From Nymphaea colorata (taxonomy: Eukaryota; Streptophyta; Magnoliopsida; Nymphaeales; Nymphaeaceae), in assembly GCF_008831285.2 (NCBI RefSeq), contig NC_045146.1, positions 15,391,289 through 15,455,288 on the forward strand: a stretch of DNA of 64,000 nt. The letters run 5' to 3'. The translations under genes and the position numbers were made by a program. Under the pieces are notes generated by a model that was not told where the DNA came from, made no database searches, and saw only the letters and a program-made list of their open reading frames with translations. This document shows positions 25,621-44,712 of the stretch, piece by piece; positions within the stretch are counted from its first letter, which is position 1; each line of letters opens with the position of its first letter.

Positions 25621-26052
25621 CTTCTCTCTTATTTTTTTGTGCATTGTATTGTATATTTGTTCTTCCTGCTTGTGTTTTTTGTGGTATGTTTTTTTTTTGC
25701 GGATTTGTTTTTGTATTTAGGGAACCTCTTGTCCCCAAATTTTATTATATATTCCCATTTCATTGGCTCTCTCTCTCTTTTGACGTGAAGATGGTCATTC
25801 AGGACCTCCACTCGAGAGAGAACATAATTTTTTTTTTTTTTTTACATTTTCATGATTTCATCAAGCCTTTAAATAGTGAGTAGTTAATTAAATCATTTGG
25901 GAAAAAATTAGAAAGATAGGGAGTTACAGCTTGGTAACTCGGATACATGTCGATAGTCCGATTCTTATGACTCGGCCAGGTCGTCGAGTCAACTCACTAA
26001 CTTGCTGACCCAGTTGGCTGCCGATTCGGGTCTGATTCTTGAGTTTACCAAC

Positions 26053-27853
26053 TAAGAAGAAAAAATCATCAATCTTTACAAAATGTTTTAATTAGAAGAT
26101 GTGAAATCTTATCTTGTTGCTTCTAGAGGGAGGTACGTTGGAGTGGGTCATTTGTGACCTCTGCCAAATGTTCACATGCGAAGTCTTCATCGGTATACGC
26201 CAAAGGAAGTTGGTATAGTGATCCCCCAAGAAAAATGAACTCCGATCACCACCGAAGCAAAAATATGAGCACGGCCCAGTCCCATTTCCCAAGTTGAAGT
26301 TTGATAATTAAAGCAGCAGACTTATGTTAGATTGTATTAATCATAAGGTCTGTGGCTCTCATGGGTTTCAACTTTCAACCCATCTATTCAAACTTATATT
26401 CCATCATAAATCAATCGTTAAGCAAAAAATGTTGGACAAAAAATAGGATCACTCAAGTATTGTATTACCACATATTAGACAAAAATGCATATTGCATACT
26501 ACAAACATCTTATATATATCTTATAAATGTTTTAAAGTTACTGTGCATCTGATGTTTTACCTTTGCTATGCATTTCTCGTGTTACATGTAAATTGTATGT
26601 TACGTAGAATTATAGCCCATGATCAGCTTCTAATGACGGAGTTTGTTCTTAATTAGTCGGTTTGTAATGTCCTTGACTGTTTATGAATATATGGTTCTCT
26701 TTCCCGTTTCTTCTTCGGATGGGCAAGCTTAGGTAGAAAACAAACCTACGTTATACGTATTAAAATTGAAAACACACAACAAGTAATTACAAAATGGCCT
26801 GCAATTTGAGGCTGAATTTGCCACTGCTTAAGGGAGCAACAGAAGCTAACTGATGGGTTTTACAGTTAATCGATCTATTCACAGAAAATAATTTGAATGT
26901 CAATCAATTCTGTACAGAACAGTCAAGAAGCTCATGTCTTCCACTTCAAACCGATCCTTTTTACCCATCCAAGGCCTTGTTTAATGCTTGAAGAATGATT
27001 CCTGGCTTCTGGCTGACGGAGAAGGACTTCATCAAGAAGGCATCTGATGCCATGGAAAATTTTGAAGCTTTTTTCCCAAAATGTGTACTGTAGTTGAAAT
27101 GTTTTAGAAAAAATATTTAGAAGTAAATAAAGAAAAAAGATTGGAAGTTTCCCAGCCACATTATTATGTCCTCATACCAATTGAAATTCTTGAACGAAGG
27201 CACCAATTTTGTTTGGCAATTAGATGCACCACTGACAGTAAGGATCGTCCAACATGCGATCAAGAATTCAAGATCCAAGAGATTAATCACATGGGAGAAA
27301 AGAAGATGGAGGTGAAGATAATAAACGAATCTCTCTTCAAAATTTAGTTGCTTTTCTCTTGGAGATGAAAACTAAATAATCTCTCTTCAAAAAATTTTAA
27401 TTTTTCTTTCTTCTTTATCTTCATCGTGCATTAGTCTTTCAGGAGGAGAACGGTTCTGGGTCCAGCCCAATATGAAGGGGCCGAGATCCAATAACAAATA
27501 TCACTACCCAATTAAAAATAACTACGGAATTTTCTAAACCATTGGCATCCAAAGTGAGCTCCGTTGGTTCGATCTTGAGTCGGGAAGATGCAATCCCACA
27601 CCCAATCATCAGGATGAGTGATCACTGTCAAGAGATCTAAACACAAGATCCAGACTCTCGTCAACACAAATATCCGAACACAGAAAGGCTGCCCTGAAAG
27701 GCTGAAATGATCTGCCAGCATTTCTGAGTTTATTACCCACAACAAAGGGTTCTTTGCCTCTGCCCTCTCTCTCTCGCTCTCTCCCGGTTGGCGCTCAGCC
27801 TCAATGTGCATCAAGATTGATGGCTTTGCACTAGGAAAAGGGTAAAATTTTGG
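26053..27853. other. Intergenic spacer and probable CK2 alpha upstream region
   Basis: AT-rich with no recognised gene. A 184-codon open frame on the minus strand (28066-27512) overlaps the CK2 alpha leader antisense. It has no family resemblance and owes much of its length to simple ATC/CTC-rich sequence. A CT-rich stretch at about 27764-27783 may mark the promoter-proximal region of CK2 alpha. Confidence 0.5.
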
Positions 27854-28153
27854 ATGCAAGATGTGGGGAGATCGATTCTCCTCCATTACGTTCTTCTGAT
27901 CCTTGTTGTGCTGTCTCATCATCTTCATCGCCACCATTGCCATCAAGCATATCAATCTGTGAAGAACAAGTGGTGGGTGCAGAAGGATAATCAACAGCTG
28001 CACCAGCAGCACCGCCAACATCGTCTTCTTCATAGTAGTAATAAGAATCATTGTCACCTCGGTCATCGTCTTACTCTACTTGTCCCGCCCACCCACGTTG
28101 ACAGGCCCGGCGAGGTCGTCGGAAAATCCTCGAGCAGGAGAAGGGGCGCAGCC
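27854..28153 (+). other. In-frame open extension upstream of the CK2 alpha start
   Basis: One hundred codons from an ATG at 27854 are open and in frame with the canonical CK2 alpha Met at 28154. The would-be extension starts with a hydrophobic stretch ([17 protein letters not shown]), then is rich in His and Gln ([10 protein letters not shown]), then basic just before the kinase ([11 protein letters not shown]). Some plant CK2 alpha proteins have N-terminal extensions: plastid CKA4 has one that ends in a similar basic GKS..R segment, and CKA1 is annotated with one. The kinase itself resembles the nuclear/cytosolic type, so I treat the extension as possible, not established. Confidence 0.3.
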
Positions 28154-35199
<7,046 letters not shown>

Positions 35200-37457
35200 T
35201 CATGTTGCTTGGATATCCATTAGTCCTTTTTCTTGTTTGTGCTATCATCGTCTCAGTTGTTGAGTCTTTAACTGTTGGTTGTTTTGTTCCCTGAACATGT
35301 GTACCGTGGTCTATTGAGGTCTATTATCAGGATTTTGACAATTAAATCTGTAATTTCAGTCATTGTGCATCAAACAAATGTTTCACAAGTGTAAGAGATG
35401 TTACTGGATACATCTTCAACCATCTAATAAATGTACATGCTTACGTGCAGCTCTGTCCGAAAGCTTTTCTGCAGGTTCTATAAGTGCATTTCTGGTCTCT
35501 CTCTCTACACGACTATTCTTGTTAAATGTTAGAGAAAGAGCATACACCATCACTGGCTTCTCTATTTCTCTTCATTTTTCTTTCTTCTTTTTAAATGCCA
35601 ATAAAATTTCTTTATTTTCAATACTAAAGAGGAATATTCAGTAAAAAGTGTGGGATCCAAGGCCAGTATCATCAGCATCAGTGCCTAATGCCTAGAGGCC
35701 CGTGTTAGGTGATACACATCCTGTAAACAAGAAAATTTCTCAATATATCGTTTAATATGAGACATGCATTGGCCCGTGGTAGTGGATATAACTACGTATC
35801 GTCAATATATTAATATGATAAATAGTAATTGATGCTTAATCTGTCATACATGGGGTTTTCAAGGAATCGACATCAATCAAAATTAGAAGAAACTATTTAG
35901 ATATAAAAACAATCATAAATTTGATGTTAAGATAAATTTTATGTGCTAACAAAACTTTAGATTAAAATTTTCCTATAAAGTTCAATCTGCATATTGGCTT
36001 TTTTTTTTTTTTTTTGGGTCTTATAGTTCTGAGTTCTCTGAATACATTTACAGTTAAATTCACCATAAACAATTTCACGTTAAGGAAAGGTCAGTCGTCA
36101 GACATTATATTTCTAATATATGTGGAAACCACTATAGCCATACCCAGACAGTTCCCTCCATCTCGTATCGTCGAAATGCTCATTTGATATGCAATGAGGA
36201 GAAAGAGTAAGCTATTTGATTATGCCCATCATTGAACTACATATATAACTCATTATTGGGCATACTCGTTTGACTACATGGACATGCTCGTTTGACATTG
36301 TTGATGTCGGAATTTGGTCTTGTTTCACATTCTCTGTGAATATCTTACATTGCATTGCTTAGAACTTAGAAGGAAGCCCCACCAAAGTTAGATCCTTAAT
36401 AGTTGATAACAAGCACGTAATGTTCGAGGGACACATGTTCTTAAAAGACGTTTCAAAAATACTAGCTTCTTCATAAAATGTGATGTGATAATCAAGACTG
36501 TCTTCAAATCCAATATTCAAATTCTGGACATGATGACACGTTTTTTGAATAAAAAATATAATGTTTTTGAATTACGTATTTAAAAAAGCATGTGTTCCAA
36601 AACCACAATGTACGGTGTTGTCGACTGCTAAGATTTTACTGACTTTCAAACAGATCAACATCGACCAGTTTAGAGGAATCGAACAGCTGGTAAGCAATGA
36701 AATTATTAATGACGAGAAGCACAGGATCATCACAAAAAGACGATGCCAATATAGATTTTGGATAGAAGGAACTGAATTATCTAGGTATTACAGTTTGTTA
36801 GCGGGATCATTTGTTTCAGATGAGTGTAATTGCCTTGGGGATGCAATCAAATCACCCATGGGCATGTAATATAATTGTTCAGCTGCAAGTAGCTAACAAG
36901 CACTTAAAAAGGCATACTCTTGTGCCAAGCCAGCATGGTCCCAGTAAATCATGGACCAGGATGGGAAGATTGGTCCAGCATCACCGACATGATAATCATC
37001 ACATGGACTCATGGATAGAACCAGGCCCATGTCTGCCCACTTGATTCATATCAGTGTGATCTATCTGGTAAGATCCAATCAATATTGACAAGCCCTGCAG
37101 CTGTTTGCTAAATGAACAATAGATGGCTCCTTGCAAAGCAATTTGATGACATGCCAAGTCCAAACTGATGATGGACGGGGAACAGGAAATAAAATAAATT
37201 GAATCAAAAGCAAATTCGGAAGTTCCATATGAAACGTCGTTACCAGTTTCTGGTGTTGCAACTAAGCTGGACAATCCACAGAAGAAAGTGTCACTTTGGA
37301 TTTAACATCTCCCCGTTTTATATATAGACATCACAAGCAATACAAAGCGTCTAGAGACGGGAATAAGGTTCCAGACAACTGTTTCTCAAAGTCTTGGAAG
37401 CTTTTGCATATTGTGATACTTTCATCTTCTGTAGTAGAACAGTAGACCAACTGAGCC
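35200..37457. other. Intergenic spacer between convergent genes
   Basis: AT-rich DNA between the 3' ends of CK2 alpha (+) and the SERF/zinc-finger gene (-), so it includes both 3' UTRs. A MITE candidate lies at 36428-36598. Small open frames, such as the one at 36561-36869, have no recognised similarity. Confidence 0.55.
36428..36598. repeat. Possible small MITE
   Basis: GGGACACATGTTCTTAAAAG at the left and the reverse complement of the right end, GGAACACATGCTTTTTTAAA, form imperfect inverted ends about 170 bp apart around an AT-rich interior. No target duplication was recognised, so confidence is low. Confidence 0.3.
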
Positions 37458-39936
37458 TTATTTCTTGAGATGGGGGAAGCATTGATAAACATCCACCTTG
37501 GGGTGCTTTGCATCTGCATGTTCCCTGCATTTCCCTTCCGATGTTGTACATATAAATGTCTGCATGCATACCTTGCACTGCACAAGAACAACACCGCCAT
37601 ACTTGTGAACGGAAAGGATAAAAAAGAAACTGAAATGATACTGTGTGGAATTATATTATTTAAGCTTCCATCTGAGGAATCCATTATAGCTGATTTATTA
37701 CCAAACTGGATAACAAAGGATTGATCTTGCTGTGGCCTCCATTCCATAAACATGCACAACAAAGTCTAGAGATACAGTTTTCCACACAGAAATTTTTGTA
37801 TTCGTGTTACGCAGATGATCAGAAATTATACTGGATTGTATTTCTCAGTTTTCAAACATGACAGCCTTCGCAAGCACCAAGCTTTGAGAAGCTGTGAATG
37901 AACAACCTACTGAAATCGATGCCTTGGAAGCCATGCTAACCAGACTTTAGGTAAATTTACCAACATCCTAGCCAAAAGGATTCTCAGACATTTACAGAGA
38001 ACTTGCCATCAAATCAATTTACATGTAACATACAGTTTTAGTACTTTTAAAAAATCAGGCATCAAGATAAAGCAAACAGCATTTCATTCGTGAGAAAGAA
38101 GTGAATAATCTCAAGCACAATTACCATAAAGCATATACTACCTGAAATGATAAACAATACTTAAAATAGAACTATAGGGAAACATGGAATGACTCTAGAA
38201 GAAACAAAGAGTACAGAAACATAACAGGAAGGAACGCCTCTATACAAACAGCATGGCCTTTGGCGCATGCTCCAAACAATGAATTTTTAGCTTATCATTA
38301 AGTCAGGGTCTCATCACAAACCAATAGGTAAATTAGAAAAAAGGCAGGATGCAATACACAGATTGAAGCGACCCATGAAGTGGGTATTAAGCCATCAACA
38401 GGTGAAAACTAGTTACTACACTTGCATGTGGAAGTTCTATGCCCCAATCTGCATCTGGAATCTGGCATTCAATACGTGCACCAAACAGTTTCTCACTTAA
38501 CATGAAATCAGAGTCTCATCACCAACCAATAGGTAAAGATGGACAAGGCATCACATAATGCATAGACTGAAGACACACCTGAAACTGCGTATTGAACCAT
38601 TAACAGGCTAAAGGTAGTTACTAATAACAGAAATACTTGCATGTAGATGTTCTATGCCTCAATCGGTGAGCCAGAAGCAGAACAAACAACATTAAAAAGC
38701 ATTAACACCCAAACAAAATCCTTATTGAGAAGTAGGCCAATTTCTAGTGTGTAAAAACCAAATTTCACTACCTGCCTTCTTTTGGACCTTGATCCTTGAT
38801 ATAACTTACAGGTGGAGGTAATGGCAGGATCACTCATTCCTCTGTCATGTTACTCATGTACCCGTCAAGATCTCTGATGCCAGTTATTGGTGAAGAACAT
38901 TCATTCTCACAACTGTGTAAAGATTAAAGTCATGCAAATAACTTGATTTATTTTCATCATCGGAGGTTATACTCCACTAACTCCTAATCCGAGATGCCAA
39001 TGGTTGAAGAACCATCGTTTCTCTATTACTACTCTCTGTATTCTCCGCATTTTTCTTGGAATATCCTCAGTGGCCACGTTTATCTTTTTTCCGAATAAAA
39101 TTCCCTTCCCTGACTCCAACAAAAACAGTCTCAATTTCACTTCAGAAGCATCATAGCTGCCTAGATGACATTAAGATATTTATTTTCTGGTAAATGTATC
39201 GGTGTCCAAATCTGACTTCATCCGTGATCCATCTCAGTTAACCTCTTCTAAATCAGAAATTTTAGCACAGTAAACAAATGAGAGACCAATTTCTTCATAA
39301 TTGCAAATATGCAACAGTTCTCCCATATGATAGAACAATCAAAGCGCCGAAAAATTGAAAATAGGAAAAAGACAATGCACCGATCATATCCCCAAGGAGA
39401 CCCCACACTGTCAAACACGCGGAACCGCTATTTCTTCAAGATGAATTGCTTTAACAAAGAACGGTCACTGACAATTTTTACGAGTTAAATTTTCCAATAA
39501 ATTCAACAAATAGAAATAAAAAGGACAGAAAACAAAGCACATGAAAAGAGAAGATCTCTTTCGTTTTACAATCTTTACGTCCAAAGAAACACATAGTTCA
39601 CATATTTAGACATTAAACACAAAAAAAAAGGGAAGATGCCCAGAAACTCAATGATCAACTAAGCCCCAATCTGGCCACAAAAACAGAACCCTAGTGTATT
39701 AAGGAATCTTCGAAGTGGATCTTAAGAAGATTATGCCCCATCCCCCAGAACAGGAAATTTCAAAATTTTGAGCAATCTTTACTGAAGGAGACGAGAAAAG
39801 CCTAACGAGGAGCATGTGAATACGAAAGAAAGAGAGAGAGAAAGAGACCTGGATGGTCATCGCTTTCTTGTTCGAATCCAGCTGACTTCCTGCATCAGAC
39901 ACATCCACGCTCACCGTAAGATCATTTGCGAAGCAT

Positions 39937-39972
<36 letters not shown>

Positions 39973-40043
39973 TTGGAGGGCTTCATCTTCTCTAGGTTCT
40001 TCTCACGCGCCATCTTGGCCTTCTGACCATTGCCTCCCCCCAT
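37458..40043 (-). CDS. SERF/4F5-type small protein with C2H2-like zinc finger (At2g23090-like)
   Basis: Three exons, 40043-39971, 39889-39849 and 37577-37458, join to 77 aa. The N-terminal part (MGGGNGQKAKMAREKNLEK .. GSQLDSNKKAMTIQ) is the lysine-rich, probably disordered 4F5/SERF segment. The C-terminal exon encodes CKVCMQTFICTTSEGKCREH .. DAKHPKVDVYQCFPHLKK, with a CxxC..H..H zinc-binding arrangement. The whole closely resembles Arabidopsis At2g23090, a small single-domain protein whose structure has been solved but whose role is unclear. Intron 2 is 2271 bp and carries a diverged tandem duplication. Intron 1 is only 81 bp, and its donor is followed directly by a CT microsatellite. The short exons are supported by exact GT..AG borders and by similarity over the full length. 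Confidence 0.93.
38264..38664. repeat. Diverged tandem duplication inside intron 2 of the SERF-like gene
   Basis: Two direct copies with a period of about 205-215 bases share blocks such as TCTCATCACAAACCAATAGG (38309) and TCTCATCACCAACCAATAGG (38514), and CTTGCATGTGGAAGTTCTAT (38421) and CTTGCATGTAGATGTTCTAT (38636). Divergence is substantial, so the duplication is old. It lies wholly in intron sequence. Confidence 0.75.
39941..39968. repeat. GA/CT microsatellite at a splice donor
   Basis: An uninterrupted AG run on the plus strand. Read on the gene strand, the intron 1 donor of the SERF-like gene begins GTCTCTCT and runs straight into this CT tract, so repeat length changes would alter the start of an 81-bp intron. 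Confidence 0.9.
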
Positions 40044-42207
40044 GGTTGTCCTCTTCTTCGATTCAAACAGGGAGAAACGCAGAGAGATATGGACAGACAG
40101 ACTAAGGCGGTGGGGAGTCTTCTTCTCTTCCCCTCCCCTCCTCCCTTTTACACCAATGGAGTCCCAGGAAGAGGACCAGTCTCTCCCTCCCTCTCTCTTC
40201 TCCGCGTGTGGGGACAGACACCACCTGCAGCCGCAGATAGGAGGAGGTAAATCGAAGGGCTATGGCCTTGTTTCCCCCTCCTCAGAAATCATGGTGCCGC
40301 TTTCTCTTTCCTGAATTATTCGGGAAAGCCGTGCGGATCCCACCTTCCCCTCTTCGAGCCAAATATTCGCCCATTAAAGAGTCGTCTACCATCTTTCTCC
40401 AACTATTTTCTTTCCTCTCTAATGCTTCATAATTTTCTTTGTAATTGTAAGCATTCATTTGTATTATTAGTTGCCCATTGCAAATAAGACAAATTGTTCA
40501 AGTTTTCATGCTGACTTTTGCTATATAATTTTGAAAAGGAAGCTACCTTTTTTTTTTCAAATAAAAGTCATACTTTTCGTGAATCCTATTAATAAATAAG
40601 AGCATGAAGTGAACTTTTATTAATTTGAGAATTAATTTTTCAATATTTTCATTTATTACCAGACCAAATTAACTTTTTAAGCAGTATATTGGCAAATCAC
40701 AAGAGTGAAAAAAATAAGAACCTAAAGAGTGAAAGATAATATTGGAAAATGGCAGTTAACTGTTCTATTTCTCAAGTTGACAGAAATTTTCTTTAGGTTA
40801 TTATTTGCAAGGTTTTTTTTTTTTTTATGATAAGCAAAATATATATCTCAAAAAGAGAATTCGATGAATAAACGGAGTTGCAGAAAAGTAAGTATTGACC
40901 AATCAATATAATTTCCAGAAAAGTAATTGGGAGAGACTTTTCTTTAAAAATTTTCACTTTTTCATGTTCTTCTCAAGCTTGTAGTTCCTTGTACCTTTAT
41001 TTGTTTTAAAATCTGGTTAATTTGCATTGGAACGACTAAAGCGAAGATAAGTTTTTATTAATCTTTGCTGCGTGTTAGTTCTAGAGCACATGAACCTGAT
41101 CAATATATACATGTATTAATTTGACCTCGTTATTTTTAAGACCAATGGATTCGTGATTTTTTGCAGGGGCTGCTGGTGGCAGTCTAATTGATATGGATGT
41201 GCTTAGTAAGGAATGATTTTTTTTTTTTTTAATGTCATGCGCACTTTTATATTGAGGTGCTTAAAGCAATGATAACCAATACATAGTCATAATTATCCAA
41301 GGAGAAATTAATATTATTGGAGAAAAAAAATCATGAGGCGGGGGCGGTCATAGTCATTTCAATAGATTCAATGTGTTGACTGAAGAACAAGTGGATTACC
41401 ATGTTAACGTAGATGACGCCAACCAAACCAAGTAAGCAAGAAACAAAATATTGACCTTGCACATGAGGTGCCATGGTTTTCAGAATTCCAAAAACCTAAA
41501 GAAAAGAAGAGTTGTTTTAACTTTTTCACTGGCTTGATATATTATAAGTTAATCGAGGCCCTCAAATTGAAAGAGGTCAAGAGTTCAATACATCTTTCAT
41601 CTTTTAGCATAAACTAGTGATCGGAATCCGCTCTGTATGCGCGGGATCCCATCCAAATTAAATAGAAAAATAACATTATTTTAATGTCGACTGCATGGCT
41701 TTGCCATTCAGACTAAATTGAACCATATGAAATGAAATAACATTAATAAATTCGTCTATTTATAAGATTGGTTAACATGAAATGTCAGAAATTGTTAAAA
41801 TCAGGTTTGAAGAGTCAGGAATTACGAAGCTTTATCTTTAAATTGTACTGAAAGGTGAGCTTCAAATAAAAAACAGGACGATTGATAAGATGATCCCCGC
41901 CTTATTCAAGCAACGTGAATGGCACATTCTCCAGCCAATTATTCTGTTGAACATGATATTTAGGGAAAAAAGAAAGTAAGCATTGCCAATTCAAAGCTCC
42001 CATACATGCATGCCTTCAGAAACACTGGCTGGGCATCCACATGACGGAACTGTGTGTGCAATCTATATATTGAACAAGGAAAAGCTCCAAAATACCACAT
42101 TAACTTTTGTCCTTCTGAGTCTTCTCCTTCTAAGAAAGCCCTTAAGGAAAGGAAAAGTTGATCACCTTCTGTTGTTAATCTGGTCATAGTAGAAGAAGAA
42201 GGAGAAG
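40044..42207. other. Intergenic spacer and subtilase pseudogene promoter region
   Basis: The first 300 bases are the probable promoter and leader of the SERF-like gene (minus strand), with AGAGA and CCCTCC stretches. The middle is AT-rich with no recognised gene. A TATATAT at 42064-42070 lies about 140 bases before the subtilase pseudogene ATG and may be its old TATA box. Confidence 0.5.
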
Positions 42208-44410
42208 ATGATGATGAAGAAAATGAAACTGAAGTTGTATCTATTTGTTTGCCTCTTCCTTTGTTTGGCCGTCTTAGCCGCCAGCCAGAAGCAGACCTAC
42301 ATTGTGCGCGTCTCGGAATTCCACATTCCGGCTGTTTTCTCGGCCAAGACGTGGTACCAATCATTGCTCAAGCGCGTTGCGGCTTCAGAAGAGGTGAGGA
42401 ACGTAATCTACACTTATTCCATCATCCTCAAAGGCTTCGCCACCCGGTTGACTGAAAACGAAGCCGAGCTCCTCCGCCGCTTGCCCGCCGTTCTTTCCGT
42501 GCTGCCCGAGATAGTGTTCCAGCTCCAGACAACACGGACGCCTCTGTTTCTTGGGCTCAATCCCGCTACTGGAATTCTACCGGACTCAAAGGAAGGGGAT
42601 GGCATTATAATCGGAGTGCTTGACACCGGCGTTTGGCCAGAGAGCAGGTGTTACAACGATGCCGGACTCGGCCCAATTCCGGCCAAGTGGAAGGGCGAGT
42701 GCACCACTGCAACAAATTTCAATTCCACTAACTGCAACAAGAAACTCATCGGTGCACAATTCTTTTCCGCTGGTTACGAAGCAGCTCGGGGCCCCGTTAA
42801 GTCGAGATCGCCTAGAGACGACAACGGCCACGGCACGCACACGTCGAGCACGGCCGGTGGCGCGCACGTCCCCGGCGCGAGCTTCTTCGGTTATGCAACC
42901 GGGACGGCGACTGGAATGGCAGCGCGTGCTCGCATCGCCGCCTACAAGGTGTGCTGGGCCAACGGTTGCTATAGCTCTGATATCCTCAGTGCAATGGAGA
43001 AGGCAGTCGGCGATGGGGTGGACGTCCTTTCTCTTTCCCTCGGCGGCCAACCCACAGACTTCTTCCTCGACCCCATTGCCATAGGCGCCTTCGCTGCCGT
43101 GCAGCGAGGCGTCTTCGTCTCGTGTGCCGGCGGGAACGATGGCCCCCTCCCATCCACCGTCTCTAACGTTGCTCCCTGGATCATGACCGTCGGCGCAGGC
43201 ACGATCGACAGGGACTTTCCGGCGTATGCAGTCCTCGGCAACGGCAAAACCTACAGCGGTGTCTCGCTCTACAATGGCATACCCCTGCCTGCAACGGCTG
43301 TACTGCCGCTCATCTATGCTGGCAACGCTAGCAACCCGATGACTGGCAGCCTCTGTTTGAATGGATCGCTGATCCCGGAGATGGTGTCCGGAAAAATCGT
43401 TCTGTGCGATCCCGGTGTCAACCGGGGAAGCGAAAAGGGTGCCGTCGTAAAGGCCGCAGGCGGCGTCGGAATGATCCTCGCCAATGCTGCAATTTACGGC
43501 GAGGAGCTCATTACTGGACCGAGCATCCTTCCGACGATAACCGTCGGGCAAAAGAATGGAGACGAGATCCGGCGTTATGCCACCTCTTTCTTGAACCCGA
43601 AGGCGACGATCATGTTTGGGAAAACGAGGGTCGACGTCCAACCGTCGCCGGTCGTGGCCGCGTTCTCATCTCGGGGCCCCAACCCCGTCGTTCCGGGAAT
43701 ACTAAAGCCGGATGTGATTGCACCGGGCGTCAGGGTGGACACAGGCCAGGGGGCCGACTGAGCTTGCAAGCGACGCTCGCCGGGTCGACTTCAACATCGT
43801 CTCCGGCACCTCTATGGCGTGCCCGCACGTAAGCGGGCTGGCTGCACTGCTGAAAGGAGCGCACCCTGACTGGAGCCCCGCGGCCATCAAGTCCGCCCTC
43901 ATGACCACCGCCTACACTGCTTACAAGAACGGCAGCCCGTTGCTGGACTCCACGACGTGGGCGCCGTCAACGCCATTCGTTCATGGTGCAGGGCATGTAA
44001 ACCCTCAGAAGGCGGTGGATCCAGGACTAGTCTACGACATCACTCCCGATGACTACCTCCGCTTTCTCTGTAGCCTCGGGTACACGCCGACGCAGATAGC
44101 GGTGGTGGCCGGACGAGCCATCAACTGCACCGGCGTAGAAGCAGGCAGCTTGAACTACCCATCGTTTGTGGTACCATTTGCAGCAGGAATAGCCGAGGAG
44201 ACGATCGTCGTTAGGAGGAGGGTGACCAATGTGGGGGCCGGGAACTCGAGCTATTCCGTATTGGTGTCCTCGCCGGAGACCGTGAAGGCGGTGGTGGAGC
44301 CACAGGAGCTGAACTTCACGCAGAAAGGACAGATGGGGAGCTACACCGTCAGTTTCTCGTCGACGTCGTTGCCATCAGGCACGGCAGAGTTCGGCTTCTT
44401 GGAGTGGTCG
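42208..44410 (+). pseudogene. SBT1-type subtilase, disrupted (main part)
   Basis: Intronless subtilisin-like protease of the plant SBT1 group (SBT1.7-like), a likely paralogue of the intact gene at 53775. The first frame encodes a signal peptide (LYLFVCLFLCLAVLAAS), an I9 prodomain, and the catalytic region with D139 (GVLDTGVWPES) and H208 (NGHGTHTSSTAGG). It continues with the oxyanion N310 (CAGGNDGP) and a PA domain (SGKIVLCDPGVN). Near codon 509, after DVIAPGV, the sequence is about 11 bases shorter than the paralogue, so the frame is lost and a stop follows at 43759. The catalytic serine block (SGTSMACPHVSG) and fibronectin-III-like tail continue in another frame to EWS at 44410. There a Copia element interrupts the gene. 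No other stops were seen, so decay is recent. An active secreted protease is not expected, since the serine lies beyond the frame loss. Confidence 0.92.
44406..44410 (+). repeat. Target-site duplication GGTCG, left copy
   Basis: GGTCG directly precedes the 5' LTR and recurs directly after the 3' LTR (49294-49298). A 5-bp duplication is typical for Copia integrases and shows that both ends of the insertion are preserved. Confidence 0.95.
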
Positions 44411-44700
44411 TGACAGAATTGCAACGACCAAAAGAAGATCAATATGGCAACTATTGGCAAGGAAATAAAGTTGGGCAACGGTCATCAATTAAAGTATACA
44501 TTGTTTATGGAAATTTCTCAAATTTCCTTTCCTTTTAATATTCCCTTGATGTATAAAGACAAGTGTATCGGCAGTGGTGAATATATCATCATATTGGTCT
44601 CTCTTGCTCGTGGATGTAGGCTGCAAAGCTGAACCACGTAAACCGTGTGCCATTCTTTTTCTCCACCTCCTTCTTTTCTAATCATTGTCTCAGTTTATCA
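44411..44700 (+). repeat. 5' LTR of the Copia element
   Basis: 290 bp, from TGACAGAATT to CAGTTTATCA, with the TG..CA ends usual for LTRs. It is 289/290 identical to the 3' LTR. Its first three bases, TGA, fall in frame with the downstream part of the subtilase pseudogene and end that reading frame at once. Confidence 0.97.
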
Positions 44701-44712
44701 TGGTATCAGAGC
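44701..44712 (+). other. Primer binding site, initiator tRNA-Met type
   Basis: TGGTATCAGAGC directly follows the 5' LTR. It is complementary to the 3' end of plant initiator tRNA-Met and is the usual primer site of plant Copia elements. Confidence 0.95.

Larger units (their letters stand above)
23534..26052. mobile_element. Probable non-autonomous DNA transposon with nested insertions
   Basis: The left end GTTGGCAAACTC (23534-23545) and the reverse complement of the right end, GTTGGTAAACTC (26041-26052), match at 11 of 12 positions. Inside each end is about 130 bp rich in GACTCG/CGAGTC words in inverted arrangement, a pattern common in the subterminal regions of plant DNA transposons. The interior carries a SINE candidate and a decayed LINE, which look like later or captured insertions. 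No transposase and no clear target duplication were seen, so the superfamily is left open. Confidence 0.45.

Noticed and set aside
27512-28066. 184-codon open frame antisense to the CK2 alpha leader
   Set aside because: It has no family resemblance, overlaps the CK2 alpha upstream region, and contains simple sequence.
42586-43641. 351-codon open frame antisense to the subtilase pseudogene
   Set aside because: Long antisense frames are expected in GC-rich coding sequence, and the translation has no recognisable domain.
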